Shown in pieces: positions 1-8,346 of a stretch of 64,000 nt of DNA; the stretch's first letter is position 1; every line of letters starts with the position of its first letter. Below the pieces are notes generated by a model, which was not told the origin of the DNA, ran no database searches, and saw only the letters and a program-made list of their open reading frames with translations. The position numbers and the translations under genes were made by a program. Origin of the DNA: Halobacterium sp. CBA1126 (lineage in GTDB: Archaea > Halobacteriota > Halobacteria > Halobacteriales > Halobacteriaceae); NCBI RefSeq assembly GCF_009741975.1, contig NZ_WPCF01000001.1, forward strand, positions 1 through 64,000, written 5' to 3'.

Positions 1-523
1 AGCCGGCGTCCTCCGCGCGCTCCGCGATGGCCGCGGTCACCTCGCGGACCGCCTGCCTCGCGTACCGCTGGACGAGCGCGTCCCCGGACTGCGCGAGCGG
101 CGCGATGGCCGAGAGGCCGGTCGTCGCTCGCGCCGGGTACGCCTTCGTGACGCCCGCGACCGCGACCACGCCGTTCTGCTGGACGAGCGGGTCGTCGGCC
201 CGCGTCAGCGAGACGAGCTCCGAGAACTGCACGGAGAGGGCGTCCGGCTGGCGCTCGGCGAGCTCCGCGAGCACCCACGTCGCGCCCCGCCGCACCCACA
301 CGTCGTCGTCCGCGGCCGCCTCGCGCACGTCGTCGAGGACGGTCCGGACCTTCGTCGGCTGGGTCGTGACGGCTTCGACGAGCCGCCACGCCGCCCCCGC
401 GCGCTCGTCGGCGTCGTCGCTGTGAAGCCGGTCGGCGAGCTCGTCGACGCCGTCGGCGTCCACGGACTGGCGGAGCGCGGCGACGCGCTCCTCGTCGACC
501 GAGCCGTCGGTATCCCGTTCCAT
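1..523 (-). CDS. HEAT-repeat protein, cut by the window start
   Basis: The first 174 residues are visible; the C-terminus lies beyond base 1. The ATG is at 523 on the minus strand. The sequence folds into about four helix pairs of 30-35 residues, each with the alternating Val/Leu/Ala pattern of HEAT repeats, for example VRRGATWVLAELAERQPDAL and LVQRYARQAVREVTAAIAE. HEAT proteins act as protein-protein scaffolds; no catalytic motif is seen. It is divergent from the histidine kinase at 855, with about 330 bases of shared upstream DNA. A second, unrelated HEAT protein lies in the chemotaxis region at 30809. A specific role cannot be inferred from this fragment. Confidence 0.8.
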   Translation of the reverse strand, partial: MERDTDGSVDEERVAALRQSVDADGVDELADRLHSDDADERAGAAWRLVEAVTTQPTKVRTVLDDVREAAADDDVWVRRGATWVLAELAERQPDALSVQFSELVSLTRADDPLVQQNGVVAVAGVTKAYPARATTGLSAIAPLAQSGDALVQRYARQAVREVTAAIAERAEDAG

Positions 524-854
524 CGCAGTGATTCGTCCCGTCTTCGCCGGCGGGCGCATTGAACCTTCGGCTTTCCGCGGTGGTCGTCTCGTCTCGCACA
601 GGCCGCCGTGAACACCCGGAACCGGGACGCGCTGATTCGGACGGGCGCGACCGGGACGAACGTCGACGACCCGCGCGTGCCGGTCGTGGCGGACCGAGAC
701 GCGTCCATCGCCGAGGTTCGAGCGTTCAGTAATATCTGGAATTTAGTTACAGAAATGTACTTCCTTACCTTCTTTCCATACGCTCATATCGTACTAACGG
801 ATTTTAGTGGATGTACGGAAAGAGTGATACGTGGGGCGACGGGAGGTGACGGTA
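524..854. other. Intergenic, divergent promoter region
   Basis: No gene is seen here. The stretch from about 725 to 815 is clearly AT-rich against its surroundings and holds several TATA-like boxes, including ATTTTAGTGG near 800-809, which probably drives the kinase at 855. A strong ribosome-binding sequence GGAGGTGA lies at 842-849, six bases before the kinase ATG, so that transcript has a leader, unlike many genes in this window. Confidence 0.6.
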
Positions 855-1898
855 ATGAGCGGCAACGACTCGAGGGCGGTCGACGCGCGCGAGGACGCGG
901 ACCGGTTCCGGCACCTCTTCGAGAACGTCCAGGACGCGGTCGTGGAGTTCGAACTCCACGGCGAGGAGCCGGTCGTCGCGACGGTCAACGACGCCTTCTG
1001 CGAGATGTTCGGCGTGAACCGCGGGGAGGTGGTGGGCGCGTCGCTGAACGACCTCATCGTCCCGAGCGAGCGGATGACCGAGAGCAACCGCTTCGACCAG
1101 CGTACGGCCGCGGGGAAGTCGAACTACGCCATCGTCGACCGGCGCACCGAGGACGGCCTGAAGACGCTGCTGTACCGCGGCATCCCCTACGACGGCGGCG
1201 ACCGCGGGTTCGCGCTGTACACGGACCTCACCGACGAGATTCGCCAGGAGCGCGAACTCGCCGTGCTGAACCGCGTGCTCCGGTACAACCTCTCCGAGGA
1301 CGTGGACGCGCTGCTCGGCCACGCCGAGGAGCTGGCGGCGTCGGTCGACGACCCGGAGCTCGCGGCCACGGCGTCGGCGCTCCGGGAGCGCGCGCTCGCG
1401 CTCGAGCGCACCAGCGAGGAGGCGCGGGACCTCGAGCGCGTGCTGGACGCCGACCCGGTCCTCGAGCCGACGCCCCTCGGCGAGGTGGTGCAGTCTGCGC
1501 TCGCCGACGTGCCGCTGGCGGACTACGCCGACGTGACCGTCGACGTCGGCGACGCACCGGCGGTGCTGTCGGGGGGCCACCTCGACCGCGCGGTCGCCGC
1601 GCTCGTGGACAACGCGGTCCGGTACGCGGACGCGGAGACGCCGGTGGTCGAAATCACGGCTCGGCGCACCGACGACGCCGTCGAGCTGACGGTGCGCGAC
1701 CGCGGTCCCGGACTCCCGGACACGGAGCGCCGCCTCCTCACCGGCGACGTCGACCTGACGCCGCTCGACCACGGGAGCGGCCTCGGCCTCTGGCTGGTCC
1801 GCTGGATCGCGACCGCGTACGACGGCGCCGTCGCGTACGACGAACGGGACGACGGCAGCGCCATCACGCTCGAACTCCGCGCGGCGACCGGGGACTGA
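855..1898 (+). CDS. PAS-domain sensor histidine kinase with Tyr at the H-box position
   Basis: This 347-residue soluble protein has a PAS domain at about 15-130 and a C-terminal ATP-binding domain. No membrane segment is present. The ATPase boxes are intact: N-box ALVDNAVRYAD (Asn253), G1 box RDRGPG (about 281-286) and G2 GSGLGLWLV (about 308-316). Where haloarchaeal kinases normally read LRHNL, this one reads LRYNL, with Tyr144 from codon TAC at 1284-1286. The usual phospho-acceptor His is therefore missing; the nearest His is His156. It may be a pseudokinase, an allosteric partner of another kinase, or use an unusual acceptor. The start at 855 is chosen over an in-frame codon at 831 because a strong Shine-Dalgarno precedes 855. 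No response regulator is adjacent. Confidence 0.85.
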   Translation: MSGNDSRAVDAREDADRFRHLFENVQDAVVEFELHGEEPVVATVNDAFCEMFGVNRGEVVGASLNDLIVPSERMTESNRFDQRTAAGKSNYAIVDRRTEDGLKTLLYRGIPYDGGDRGFALYTDLTDEIRQERELAVLNRVLRYNLSEDVDALLGHAEELAASVDDPELAATASALRERALALERTSEEARDLERVLDADPVLEPTPLGEVVQSALADVPLADYADVTVDVGDAPAVLSGGHLDRAVAALVDNAVRYADAETPVVEITARRTDDAVELTVRDRGPGLPDTERRLLTGDVDLTPLDHGSGLGLWLVRWIATAYDGAVAYDERDDGSAITLELRAATGD

Positions 1899-1963
1899 GC
1901 CGTCGCCCGGGCGCCCGGCGCGAACGTGAAAGCGTAAAGACCCCGCTCCGCGACGGTGCGGGT

Positions 1964-3115
1964 ATGGACCGCGTAGCAATCATCGGTGCGTCGATGACGG
2001 CGTTCGGCGACCGCGACGCGTGGGTGCGGGGGCTGCTGGCGGAGGCCGGCGACGCCGCCCTGCGGGACGCGGGCGTCGACGGCGACGACCTCGACCACCT
2101 CTACGTCTCGAACATGGCCAGCGGCGAGTTCGAGGGACAGACCGGCGTCCCGAACGCGCTCGCCCACGACCTCGGCGCGCTCGGCGCGTACACCCAGCGC
2201 GTCGACCAGACGAGCGCCTCCGGCGGCGCGGGCATCTACGCCGCGTGGCAGTCCGTCGCCTCCGGCGCCAGCGACATGACGCTGCTCGTCGGCGGGGAGA
2301 AGATGACCCACCGGACCACCGGCGAGGCGACGGACGTCATCGCCAGCCTCACGCACCCCGTGGAGTACAAGCACGGCGTCACGCTCCCGAGTTTCGCGGG
2401 CCTGACGGCGCGCAAGTACCTCGACGAGTACGACGCGCCCCGCGAGAGCCTCGGGAAGGTCGCCGTGAAGAACCACCGCAACGGCGTCGACAACCCCCAC
2501 GCGCAGTTCCGCAAGGAGGTCGACCTCGAGACCGTCCTCGAGTCGCCCGTCGTCGCCGACCCCCTCCGACTGTACGACTTCTGCCCCATCACGGACGGGA
2601 GCGCCGCGCTCCTGTTCTGCCCGGAGTCCGTCGCCGAGCAGTACACCGACGACTACGTCGTCGTCTCCGGCATCGGCGGCGCGACGGACACCCACGTCGT
2701 CCACGAGCGCGAGGACCCGACGACGATGCGGGGCGTCGTCGAGTCCTCCGAGGTCGCCTACGAGATGGCCGACCGCGGCCCCGGGGACGTCGACTTCGCG
2801 GAGCTCCACGACATGTTCACTATCTTGGAGTTCCTCCAGAGCGAGGACCTCGGCTTCTTCGAGAAGGGCGAGGGCTGGAAGGCCGTCGAGGACGGCGTCA
2901 CCGACCGCGACGGCGACCTCCCAATCAACACCTCTGGGGGACTGAAGTCGAAGGGCCACCCGCTCGGCGCGAGCGGCGTCGCACAGGCGTACGAACTCTA
3001 CGTGCAGTTGCTCGGCGACGCGGGCGACCGGCAGGTCGAGGGGAGCGTCGGCCTCGCCTGCAACGTCGGCGGCTTCGGCAACTGCGTGACCACCACCATC
3101 CTCGAACAGCCATGA
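1964..3115 (+). CDS. Thiolase-family (SCP-x type) acyl-CoA acetyltransferase
   Basis: The protein has 383 residues, the usual length of the archaeal SCP-x-type thiolase family. C-terminal thiolase signatures are present: NTSGGLKSKGHPLGASG, with the catalytic His, and ACNVGGFGN near the end. At the N-terminal nucleophile the motif reads QTSASGG, with Ser84 where thiolases carry Cys; this should affect a classical Claisen condensation, so the reaction is uncertain. The stop overlaps the next start (ATGA, 3112-3115), so it is translationally coupled to the DUF35 zinc protein. In archaea, thiolases commonly work in a complex with DUF35 proteins in acetoacetyl-CoA/mevalonate or acyl-CoA metabolism. 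Confidence 0.85.
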   Translation: MDRVAIIGASMTAFGDRDAWVRGLLAEAGDAALRDAGVDGDDLDHLYVSNMASGEFEGQTGVPNALAHDLGALGAYTQRVDQTSASGGAGIYAAWQSVASGASDMTLLVGGEKMTHRTTGEATDVIASLTHPVEYKHGVTLPSFAGLTARKYLDEYDAPRESLGKVAVKNHRNGVDNPHAQFRKEVDLETVLESPVVADPLRLYDFCPITDGSAALLFCPESVAEQYTDDYVVVSGIGGATDTHVVHEREDPTTMRGVVESSEVAYEMADRGPGDVDFAELHDMFTILEFLQSEDLGFFEKGEGWKAVEDGVTDRDGDLPINTSGGLKSKGHPLGASGVAQAYELYVQLLGDAGDRQVEGSVGLACNVGGFGNCVTTTILEQP

Positions 3116-3477
3116 GCTTCGACGCACACCGCTGCCCGAACGGCCACGTCACGTACCCCGGACACACGCGCTGTCCGGAGTGCGGGGAGGAACAGACCGA
3201 GACCGTCGACCTCGCCGACCGCACCGGCACCGTCGTCACGTGGACGACCTCCACGGCGACGCCGCCGGGCGTCCGCGAACCGAACCACCTCGCAATCGTG
3301 GAGTTCTCTGTCGAGGGGGAGGACGTGCGCGCGCTCGGCCAGCTCACGACCGCCGACGGCGTCGAAATCGGCAGCGAGGTCGAACCCGTCTACGCCGACG
3401 AGCTCCGGGACCCCGAAGCGGGCATCCGCGAGCCGGAGAGCCACGAGTGGGACGGCTACCGGTTCGAGCCGGCGTAG
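3112..3477 (+). CDS. DUF35 OB-fold/zinc-ribbon acyl-CoA-associated protein
   Basis: This 121-residue protein has an N-terminal zinc-ribbon-like pattern (Cys8 in RCPNGH, then CPECGEE) followed by a small beta-rich OB-fold domain, the architecture of DUF35 (ChsH2/YdeI-like) proteins. Members have no catalytic residues of their own; they bridge thiolases and HMG-CoA synthase or bind acyl-CoA. Its ATG overlaps the stop of the upstream thiolase, which strongly supports a complex with it. The C-terminus ends in a Trp/Tyr-containing segment (HEWDGYRFEPA) typical of the haloarchaeal family. Confidence 0.9.
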   Translation: MSFDAHRCPNGHVTYPGHTRCPECGEEQTETVDLADRTGTVVTWTTSTATPPGVREPNHLAIVEFSVEGEDVRALGQLTTADGVEIGSEVEPVYADELRDPEAGIREPESHEWDGYRFEPA

Positions 3478-3498
3478 CAATCGCTCGCGGCTGCTGCT

Positions 3499-4596
3499 TC
3501 AGAACGCGCGGTGGTACTGCACGGGCACGTCGGCCGCGTCTTCGCGCCCGAGCTCCGTCGCGGCGTGCAGCGGGAAGTAGGGGTCGCGGAGGAACTCGCG
3601 GCCGACGATGGCGAGGTCCGCGCGGTCGTTGCGAATCACGGCGTCGGCCTGCTCCGCGGAGGTGATGCCGCCGACGGTGCCGACCTTCACGTCCGTGTCG
3701 CGGCTGTTCCGGATGTGCTCGGCGAACCGGAGCTGGTAGTTCGGGCCCGTCCACTCGATGTCTTGGTCAGGGTGGATGCCGCCGGAGGAGACGTCGATGA
3801 GGTCCGCGCCGACCTCGTAGAGGTCGTCGGCGAGGCGGGCGGACTGTTCGACGTTCCACGAGTCGCGGTCGTCGAGCCAGTCGGTCGCGGAGATGCGGAC
3901 GAAGACGGCCTTCTCGTCGCCCATCTCCTCGCGGACGGCCTCGGTGACCTCGCGGACGATGCGCGTGCGGTTCTCGAAGCTCCCGCCGTACTCGTCGTCG
4001 CGGTCGTTCGTCACCGGGGAGAGGAACTCGTGGAGGAGGTAGCCGTGGGCGGCGTGGACCTCCGCGATTTCGAAGCCGGCCTCGCGGGAGCGGCGGGCGG
4101 CCTCGCGGAACGACTCGATTACCTCGTCGACGCCCTCGGCGTCGAGGGATTCGGTCGCGGGCGGCTCCCCCTCGTACGGCCACGGTTCGTCGGAGGGGCC
4201 GACGACCGTCCAGCCGCCGTCCTGGGGATGGACGGGCTCGGAGCCCTCCCACGGCCGGGACTTCGACCCCTTCCGGCCCGCGTGCGCGAGCTGGATGCCC
4301 GGCGTGGCGCCCTGGGACTTCACGAAGTCGACAATAGGCTCGAGAGCGTCCCGGTGGTCGTCGCTCCAGATGCCGAGGTCCTCGGGCGTGATGCGGCCGC
4401 GCGGTTCGACGGCGGTGGCTTCGGTCATCACGACGCCGGCGCCACCGGTCGCCCGCGAGCCGAGGTGGACGCGGTGCCAGTCGGTCGCGAGGCCGTCGCG
4501 GTCGTCCACGGAGTACTGGCACATCGGGGACATCACGAACCGGTTCCGGGCGGTCACGTCCCGCACGTCCAGCGGCGAGAACACGTCGTCAGTCAT
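3499..4596 (-). CDS. NADH:flavin oxidoreductase, YqjM-type old yellow enzyme
   Basis: This is a 365-residue FMN-dependent TIM-barrel ene-reductase. Class signatures are visible: MSPMCQYSVDD near residue 25, with the redox-tuning Cys of YqjM-type enzymes; the substrate-binding pair HAGRKG; and HAAHGYLLHEFLSP in the second half, followed by the phosphate-binding end VGREFLRDPYFPL. Such enzymes reduce activated C=C bonds with NAD(P)H; the natural substrate in haloarchaea is unknown. It converges on the thiolase/DUF35 pair and is transcribed away from the acidic small protein. Its length exceeds the roughly 340 residues of Bacillus YqjM by an acidic-rich insertion, as usual for halophiles. Confidence 0.9.
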   Translation of the reverse strand: MTDDVFSPLDVRDVTARNRFVMSPMCQYSVDDRDGLATDWHRVHLGSRATGGAGVVMTEATAVEPRGRITPEDLGIWSDDHRDALEPIVDFVKSQGATPGIQLAHAGRKGSKSRPWEGSEPVHPQDGGWTVVGPSDEPWPYEGEPPATESLDAEGVDEVIESFREAARRSREAGFEIAEVHAAHGYLLHEFLSPVTNDRDDEYGGSFENRTRIVREVTEAVREEMGDEKAVFVRISATDWLDDRDSWNVEQSARLADDLYEVGADLIDVSSGGIHPDQDIEWTGPNYQLRFAEHIRNSRDTDVKVGTVGGITSAEQADAVIRNDRADLAIVGREFLRDPYFPLHAATELGREDAADVPVQYHRAF

Positions 4597-4698
4597 CGCG
4601 TCGGCGTAGCGCCGCCGGGGGTTTAGCCGCGGTGCCCGAGGGGCTGCTTGCCGGCTCTCCCGAACGGGTTCGGGGCCGGCTCTCCGTCGGCGTGTTGG

Positions 4699-4917
4699 CT
4701 ACTCCTCGAGTTCTTCGTCGTCCATTCCCTCCGCTTCCGGCGCGTAGTACTCGTCGTCGCCGTCTTCGCCGGCGACTTCGATCTCGGCCTCCACCTCGAT
4801 GGAGACGCCGGGGGCGTCGAGTTCGGCCTCGAACTCCTCTTCCTCGCCGGCTTCGACTTCCAGCTCGGTCGAGTCCACTTCCACTTCGACCTCCGTGTCG
4901 ACGTACGTGTCGGGCAT
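4699..4917 (-). CDS. Small, very acidic haloarchaeal protein of unknown function
   Basis: The predicted protein has 72 residues with an extreme excess of Glu and Asp and almost no basic residues. Its body is an alternating Val/Glu pattern (TYVDTEVEVEVDSTELEVE), which would form beta strands, followed by an acidic, Tyr-containing tail. The ATG at 4917 is preferred over longer in-frame extensions because upstream codons give Arg/Cys/Pro-rich sequence unlike a halophile protein. It is divergent from the TetR regulator at 5015. I recognise no family; a role as a salt-adapted adaptor is only a guess. Confidence 0.65.
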   Translation of the reverse strand: MPDTYVDTEVEVEVDSTELEVEAGEEEEFEAELDAPGVSIEVEAEIEVAGEDGDDEYYAPEAEGMDDEELEE

Positions 4918-5014
4918 ACTCGGAGTGACGTGGTGACGACTGGTAAACGGTGCGGCCGGCCCGCGGAGCGGGCACCGACATGGCTTTCCCGTTCGGCGGA
5001 CTACCGGTTCGCCG

Positions 5015-5620
5015 ATGGCGCACGCCCACCCGTTCTCCGGCGAGCCGGAGACCACGCGGGAAGCGATCATGCAGGCGACGTTCCGCGCGCTCCGCGAGCA
5101 CGGCTACGCGGGACTGACCATCCAGCGCATCGGCGACCACTTCGCGAAGAGCAAGTCGCTGCTCTACCACCACTACGACAGCAAGGACGAGCTCCTCCTG
5201 GAGTTCCTGGAGTTCATGCTCGCGGAGTTCGAGCAGGCGGCGCCGGACGACGACCTGCCGCCCCGCGAGCACCTCGAGGCCGTCCTCGACCACGTGCTCG
5301 CGGCGAAGCTCCCCGACGACCACCGGGAGTTCACGGAGGCGATGGTGGAGCTGCGCGCGCAGGCCGCCCACGACGAGCGCTACCGCGACCACTTCACGCG
5401 CAGCGACGAGTCCCTGCACGAGGAGCTCGCGGGCATCGTCCGGGAGGGCGTCGAGGCTGGCGCGTTCCGCGACGTCGACCCCGACGGCGTGGCGTCGTTC
5501 CTCGTGACGCTGTTCAACGGCGCGATGAACCAGCGCGTGACGGCGGACGAGGCGCGGGCGGAGACGGTCCGCGAGGAGGTCGACGCCTACCTCGCGTCGC
5601 GCCTGTACGCCGACGCGTAG
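5015..5620 (+). CDS. TetR/AcrR-family transcriptional regulator
   Basis: This 201-residue regulator has an N-terminal TetR helix-turn-helix at about 12-60, with the signature GYAGLTIQRIGDHFAKSKSL followed by LYHHYDSKDELLL. The rest is an all-helical ligand/dimerisation domain ending in a Met/Asn-rich helix (LFNGAMNQRV). TetR proteins repress nearby or divergent genes until a small hydrophobic ligand binds. The divergent neighbour is the small acidic protein at 4699-4917, and the 97-base gap between them could hold its operator. No transporter or enzyme is in the same operon, so the ligand cannot be guessed. Confidence 0.92.
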   Translation: MAHAHPFSGEPETTREAIMQATFRALREHGYAGLTIQRIGDHFAKSKSLLYHHYDSKDELLLEFLEFMLAEFEQAAPDDDLPPREHLEAVLDHVLAAKLPDDHREFTEAMVELRAQAAHDERYRDHFTRSDESLHEELAGIVREGVEAGAFRDVDPDGVASFLVTLFNGAMNQRVTADEARAETVREEVDAYLASRLYADA

Positions 5621-5623
5621 GCC

Positions 5624-5980
5624 TCAGAAGGTGATGATCTCGTAGTCGTCGTCGACGAGCGAGCGGATGCTCGGGTGGCCATCGTGCTTGTCGAGGGTGA
5701 CGACGCCGGCGTCCGCGACCGCGTCCTCGACGCCGAACGCGCCCGAACAGTAGTCGCAGGCGGACGTGTCGTCTTTCACGGACTGGTAGAGGTCGTGGTA
5801 GTCGTGGTCGGGGTCTTCGAGCTCGGGAATCCACTGCGTGCCCGCGCCGTCGAAGATGAGTTCGAGGTCGTCCTCGGGCTCGTCGGCGAACTCCTTGGCG
5901 GCTTCGAGGCCGTTCGCGAGCCGGCCGAGGTCGCTGTGGGATTCGGTGCCTGCCAGAATCACGACTGCTGCTTTCGTCAT
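5624..5980 (-). CDS. DsrE/DsrF-like sulfur-relay family protein
   Basis: The protein has 118 residues with a Rossmann-like start, TKAAVVILAGTESHSDLGRL, typical of the DsrE/DsrF/YchN family. A pair of cysteines in SACDYCSGAFG (about 79-86) sits where DsrE-like proteins carry their sulfur-transfer Cys. The ATG at 5980 is preferred to a longer in-frame start at 6010, since the extension is short and unlike the family. The stop lies only a few bases from the convergent TetR stop. It may handle persulfide sulfur, but no sulfur-relay partner is adjacent. Confidence 0.85.
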   Translation of the reverse strand: MTKAAVVILAGTESHSDLGRLANGLEAAKEFADEPEDDLELIFDGAGTQWIPELEDPDHDYHDLYQSVKDDTSACDYCSGAFGVEDAVADAGVVTLDKHDGHPSIRSLVDDDYEIITF

Positions 5981-6059
5981 TACACTCCCGTCGAGGGGCG
6001 CCGCGCACAAAAGCCCGCGCGAACGTCCCAGTAACGGGGTTACGGGTCCGTAAGCCGCC

Positions 6060-7484
6060 TCAGTGGCGGTGGCCGCCCCGGCTGAACTGCCCGGAGAACG
6101 CGCGCTGGACGACCTCCGGGAGCGCGGGGTGGACGTGAATTGACTCCCGGACGTCCCGCACGCTGCCGGTGCCGGCCTTCATCGCGACGACGACCTCCTG
6201 AATCAGCGTCGAGGCCTCCGGGCCGACGATGTGGCAGCCGAGAATCTCGCCGTCGAGGTCGACGATGGCCTTCACGAACCCGTCGGCGTGCATCGCGTCT
6301 CCGCGCGCGGTGTCCGCGAAGTCGTAGGTGTTCGTCGCGTACTCCCGGCCCTCCGCCTCGAGGTCGGCTTCCGTGGCGCCGACGCCCGCGACCTCCGGGG
6401 ACCCGAACACCGCGAACGGCATCGCCGTGTAGTCGACCGGCTCGGGGTCGCTGCCGAAGACGTTGCGCGCGACCGCCTGCGCCTCGTGGTTCGCGCTGTG
6501 CTTGAGGAGGTACTCGCCGACGATGTCGCCGAGCGCCCACACGCCGTCGGCGTCGGTTTCGAGGTAGTCGTCGGTCTCCACGAACCCGCTGTCGTCGGTC
6601 CGCACGCCGGTCGCGTCGAGGTTCAGCGTGTCCGTGTTCGGCGTGCGGCCGGCCGCGACGAGCAGGGCGTCGCCGGTGACCGAGACCGACTCGCCGCCCT
6701 CCACGACGCCGGCGTCGTCGCCGTACTCGTACTCGCGGGCTTCCAGCGTGACCTCGCCGCCGGACTGCGAGACGCTCGTCGCCTCGTAGCCGGTGTAGAC
6801 GTCCGCGCGCTCGGCGAACCGCTCGGTGAACGCGTCGGCGACCTCGCCGTCGGCGTTCGGGAGGAGATTCGGGCGGCGGCCGACGACGGTGACCTCGCTC
6901 CCGAACGTCTCGAAGAAGTGCCCGAGCTCCGCGGCGATGTAGCCGCCGCCGACCACGACGAGGTGGTCGGGCGGCGTCTCCAACTGGAGGGCCTCGTCGC
7001 TCGTGAGGTAGTCCACGTCCTCGATGCCGTCGATGGGCGGAATCGCGGGCCGCGTGCCCGCCGCGATGAGCACGGTGTCCGCGCGGATGCGGGCGCCGTC
7101 GTCCTCGCCGCCCGAGAGTTCGACCGCGCGGTCGTCAACGAAGCGCGCCTCGCCCTCGTAGAGCGTGTGGCGGTCCGAGGAGCGCAGGCCGCGCCGAATC
7201 GAGTCCGCGTCCGCCTGCACCTCCTCGTTGACCTCGCGGACGATGCCCTCGAAGTCGACGTCGTCGACGGTTGCGTCGATGCCGAACTCGCCCGCGCGCT
7301 CGATGGTTTCGAGCACGTCGGCGTGATAGAGGAGGAGCTTCGAGGGGATGCAGCCGCGGTTCAGGCACGTCCCGCCGAGCGGCCCCTTCTCCACGACCGC
7401 GACCGACTGCCCCTGATTGGCGGCGACGTTCGCGACGTCCAGCCCCGACCCGGAGCCGATTACCAGAAAGTCGAACTCGTCCAT
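6060..7484 (-). CDS. FAD-dependent pyridine nucleotide-disulfide oxidoreductase (possibly bis-gamma-glutamylcystine reductase or dihydrolipoyl dehydrogenase)
   Basis: This 474-residue flavoenzyme starts with a modified FAD-binding motif (VIGSGSGLDVA), then the redox-active disulfide GGTCLNRGCIPSK (about 38-50), the NAD(P)-binding motif VVGGGYIAAELGHFFETFG (about 170-190), and the dimer-interface catalytic ending HVHPALPEVVQRAF. The HVHPALPEVV ending resembles mycothione/glutathione-type reductases more than dehydrogenase E3 (usually HAHPTLSE). Haloarchaea use gamma-glutamylcysteine as main thiol, so a disulfide reductase for it is a plausible role. It is not next to 2-oxoacid dehydrogenase genes, which argues weakly against E3. 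Substrate remains an inference. Confidence 0.85.
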   Translation of the reverse strand: MDEFDFLVIGSGSGLDVANVAANQGQSVAVVEKGPLGGTCLNRGCIPSKLLLYHADVLETIERAGEFGIDATVDDVDFEGIVREVNEEVQADADSIRRGLRSSDRHTLYEGEARFVDDRAVELSGGEDDGARIRADTVLIAAGTRPAIPPIDGIEDVDYLTSDEALQLETPPDHLVVVGGGYIAAELGHFFETFGSEVTVVGRRPNLLPNADGEVADAFTERFAERADVYTGYEATSVSQSGGEVTLEAREYEYGDDAGVVEGGESVSVTGDALLVAAGRTPNTDTLNLDATGVRTDDSGFVETDDYLETDADGVWALGDIVGEYLLKHSANHEAQAVARNVFGSDPEPVDYTAMPFAVFGSPEVAGVGATEADLEAEGREYATNTYDFADTARGDAMHADGFVKAIVDLDGEILGCHIVGPEASTLIQEVVVAMKAGTGSVRDVRESIHVHPALPEVVQRAFSGQFSRGGHRH

Positions 7485-7583
7485 ACGCCGCCCACGCGGG
7501 CCGGCGCCAAGAAACCGGCTGCCGCCGCGAGCGCCGCCGGTTGACCCGAGAGTTATCGGGGCCGCCCGCGTAGTCCGGGGCGA

Positions 7584-8267
7584 ATGAGTTTCGACCCGGA
7601 GCGCGTCACCACGGTGACGTTCGACTCGTACAGCACGCTCGTGGACGTCGAGGCCGCCGATCGGGCGCTCGCCGACCGCGTCGCCGACCCCGAGCCCGTC
7701 TCGCGGCTGTGGCGCTCGCGGTCGCTGGCGTACACGTTCGTCGCGAACCAGATCGACGCCTACCAGCCGTTCTACGAGATGAACCGCGACGCGCTCCAGT
7801 ACGCGCTGGACGCCCACGGCGCCGACGTGACCACCGAGGAGCGCGACGAGATTCTCGCCGTCTACCACGAGCTCGACGTCTTCGACGACGTCCGCGACGG
7901 CCTCGCGGCGCTGACCGACGCGGGCTACGACTGCTACGTCGTCTCGAACGGGAACCCCGAGATGCTGGCGTCGATGGTCGAGCACGCCGGCATCGGGGAC
8001 CTGCTCGAGGACACGGTGAGCGCCGACGAGGTGGAGACGTTCAAGCCCGCGGCCGAACTCTACCGCCACGCCGCCGCGCGCACGGGGACGCCCATCGACG
8101 AAATCGTCCACGTGACGGCGGGCTGGTTCGACGTGCTCGGCGCGTCCCACGCCGGGATGCAGAGCGCGTGGGTCGACCGGAAGGCGACGCCGTGGGAGCC
8201 GTTCGCGGGCGACCCCGACCTGACAATCGGAGACTTCCACGACCTCGTCGACGCGCTGCCGGCGTGA
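7584..8267 (+). CDS. HAD-superfamily hydrolase, haloacid dehalogenase type II-like
   Basis: This 227-residue protein carries all HAD motifs: motif I FDSYSTLVD with the nucleophile Asp at about residue 14, motif II VVSNGNPEML, the Lys of FKPAAELYRH, and motif III in HVTAGWFDVLGASHAGMQSAWVDRK. The helical cap between motifs I and II matches type II 2-haloacid dehalogenases. In that family the enzyme hydrolyses 2-haloalkanoates; many haloarchaeal members are likely general phosphatases. It is divergent from the disulfide reductase and lies just upstream of the TFB gene, with no shared operon evident. Confidence 0.88.
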   Translation: MSFDPERVTTVTFDSYSTLVDVEAADRALADRVADPEPVSRLWRSRSLAYTFVANQIDAYQPFYEMNRDALQYALDAHGADVTTEERDEILAVYHELDVFDDVRDGLAALTDAGYDCYVVSNGNPEMLASMVEHAGIGDLLEDTVSADEVETFKPAAELYRHAAARTGTPIDEIVHVTAGWFDVLGASHAGMQSAWVDRKATPWEPFAGDPDLTIGDFHDLVDALPA

Positions 8268-8346
8268 CCGCAGGACGGCGCGGGGCGTGGTATCCGCCTG
8301 AACCCCGAGCTATTTGTCCCCACACGACACATTCGGGGACGATTAG

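Noticed and set aside
831-854. Earlier start for the first histidine kinase
   Set aside because: The extra eight residues include the ribosome-binding sequence GGAGGTGA itself, which is placed for the ATG at 855.
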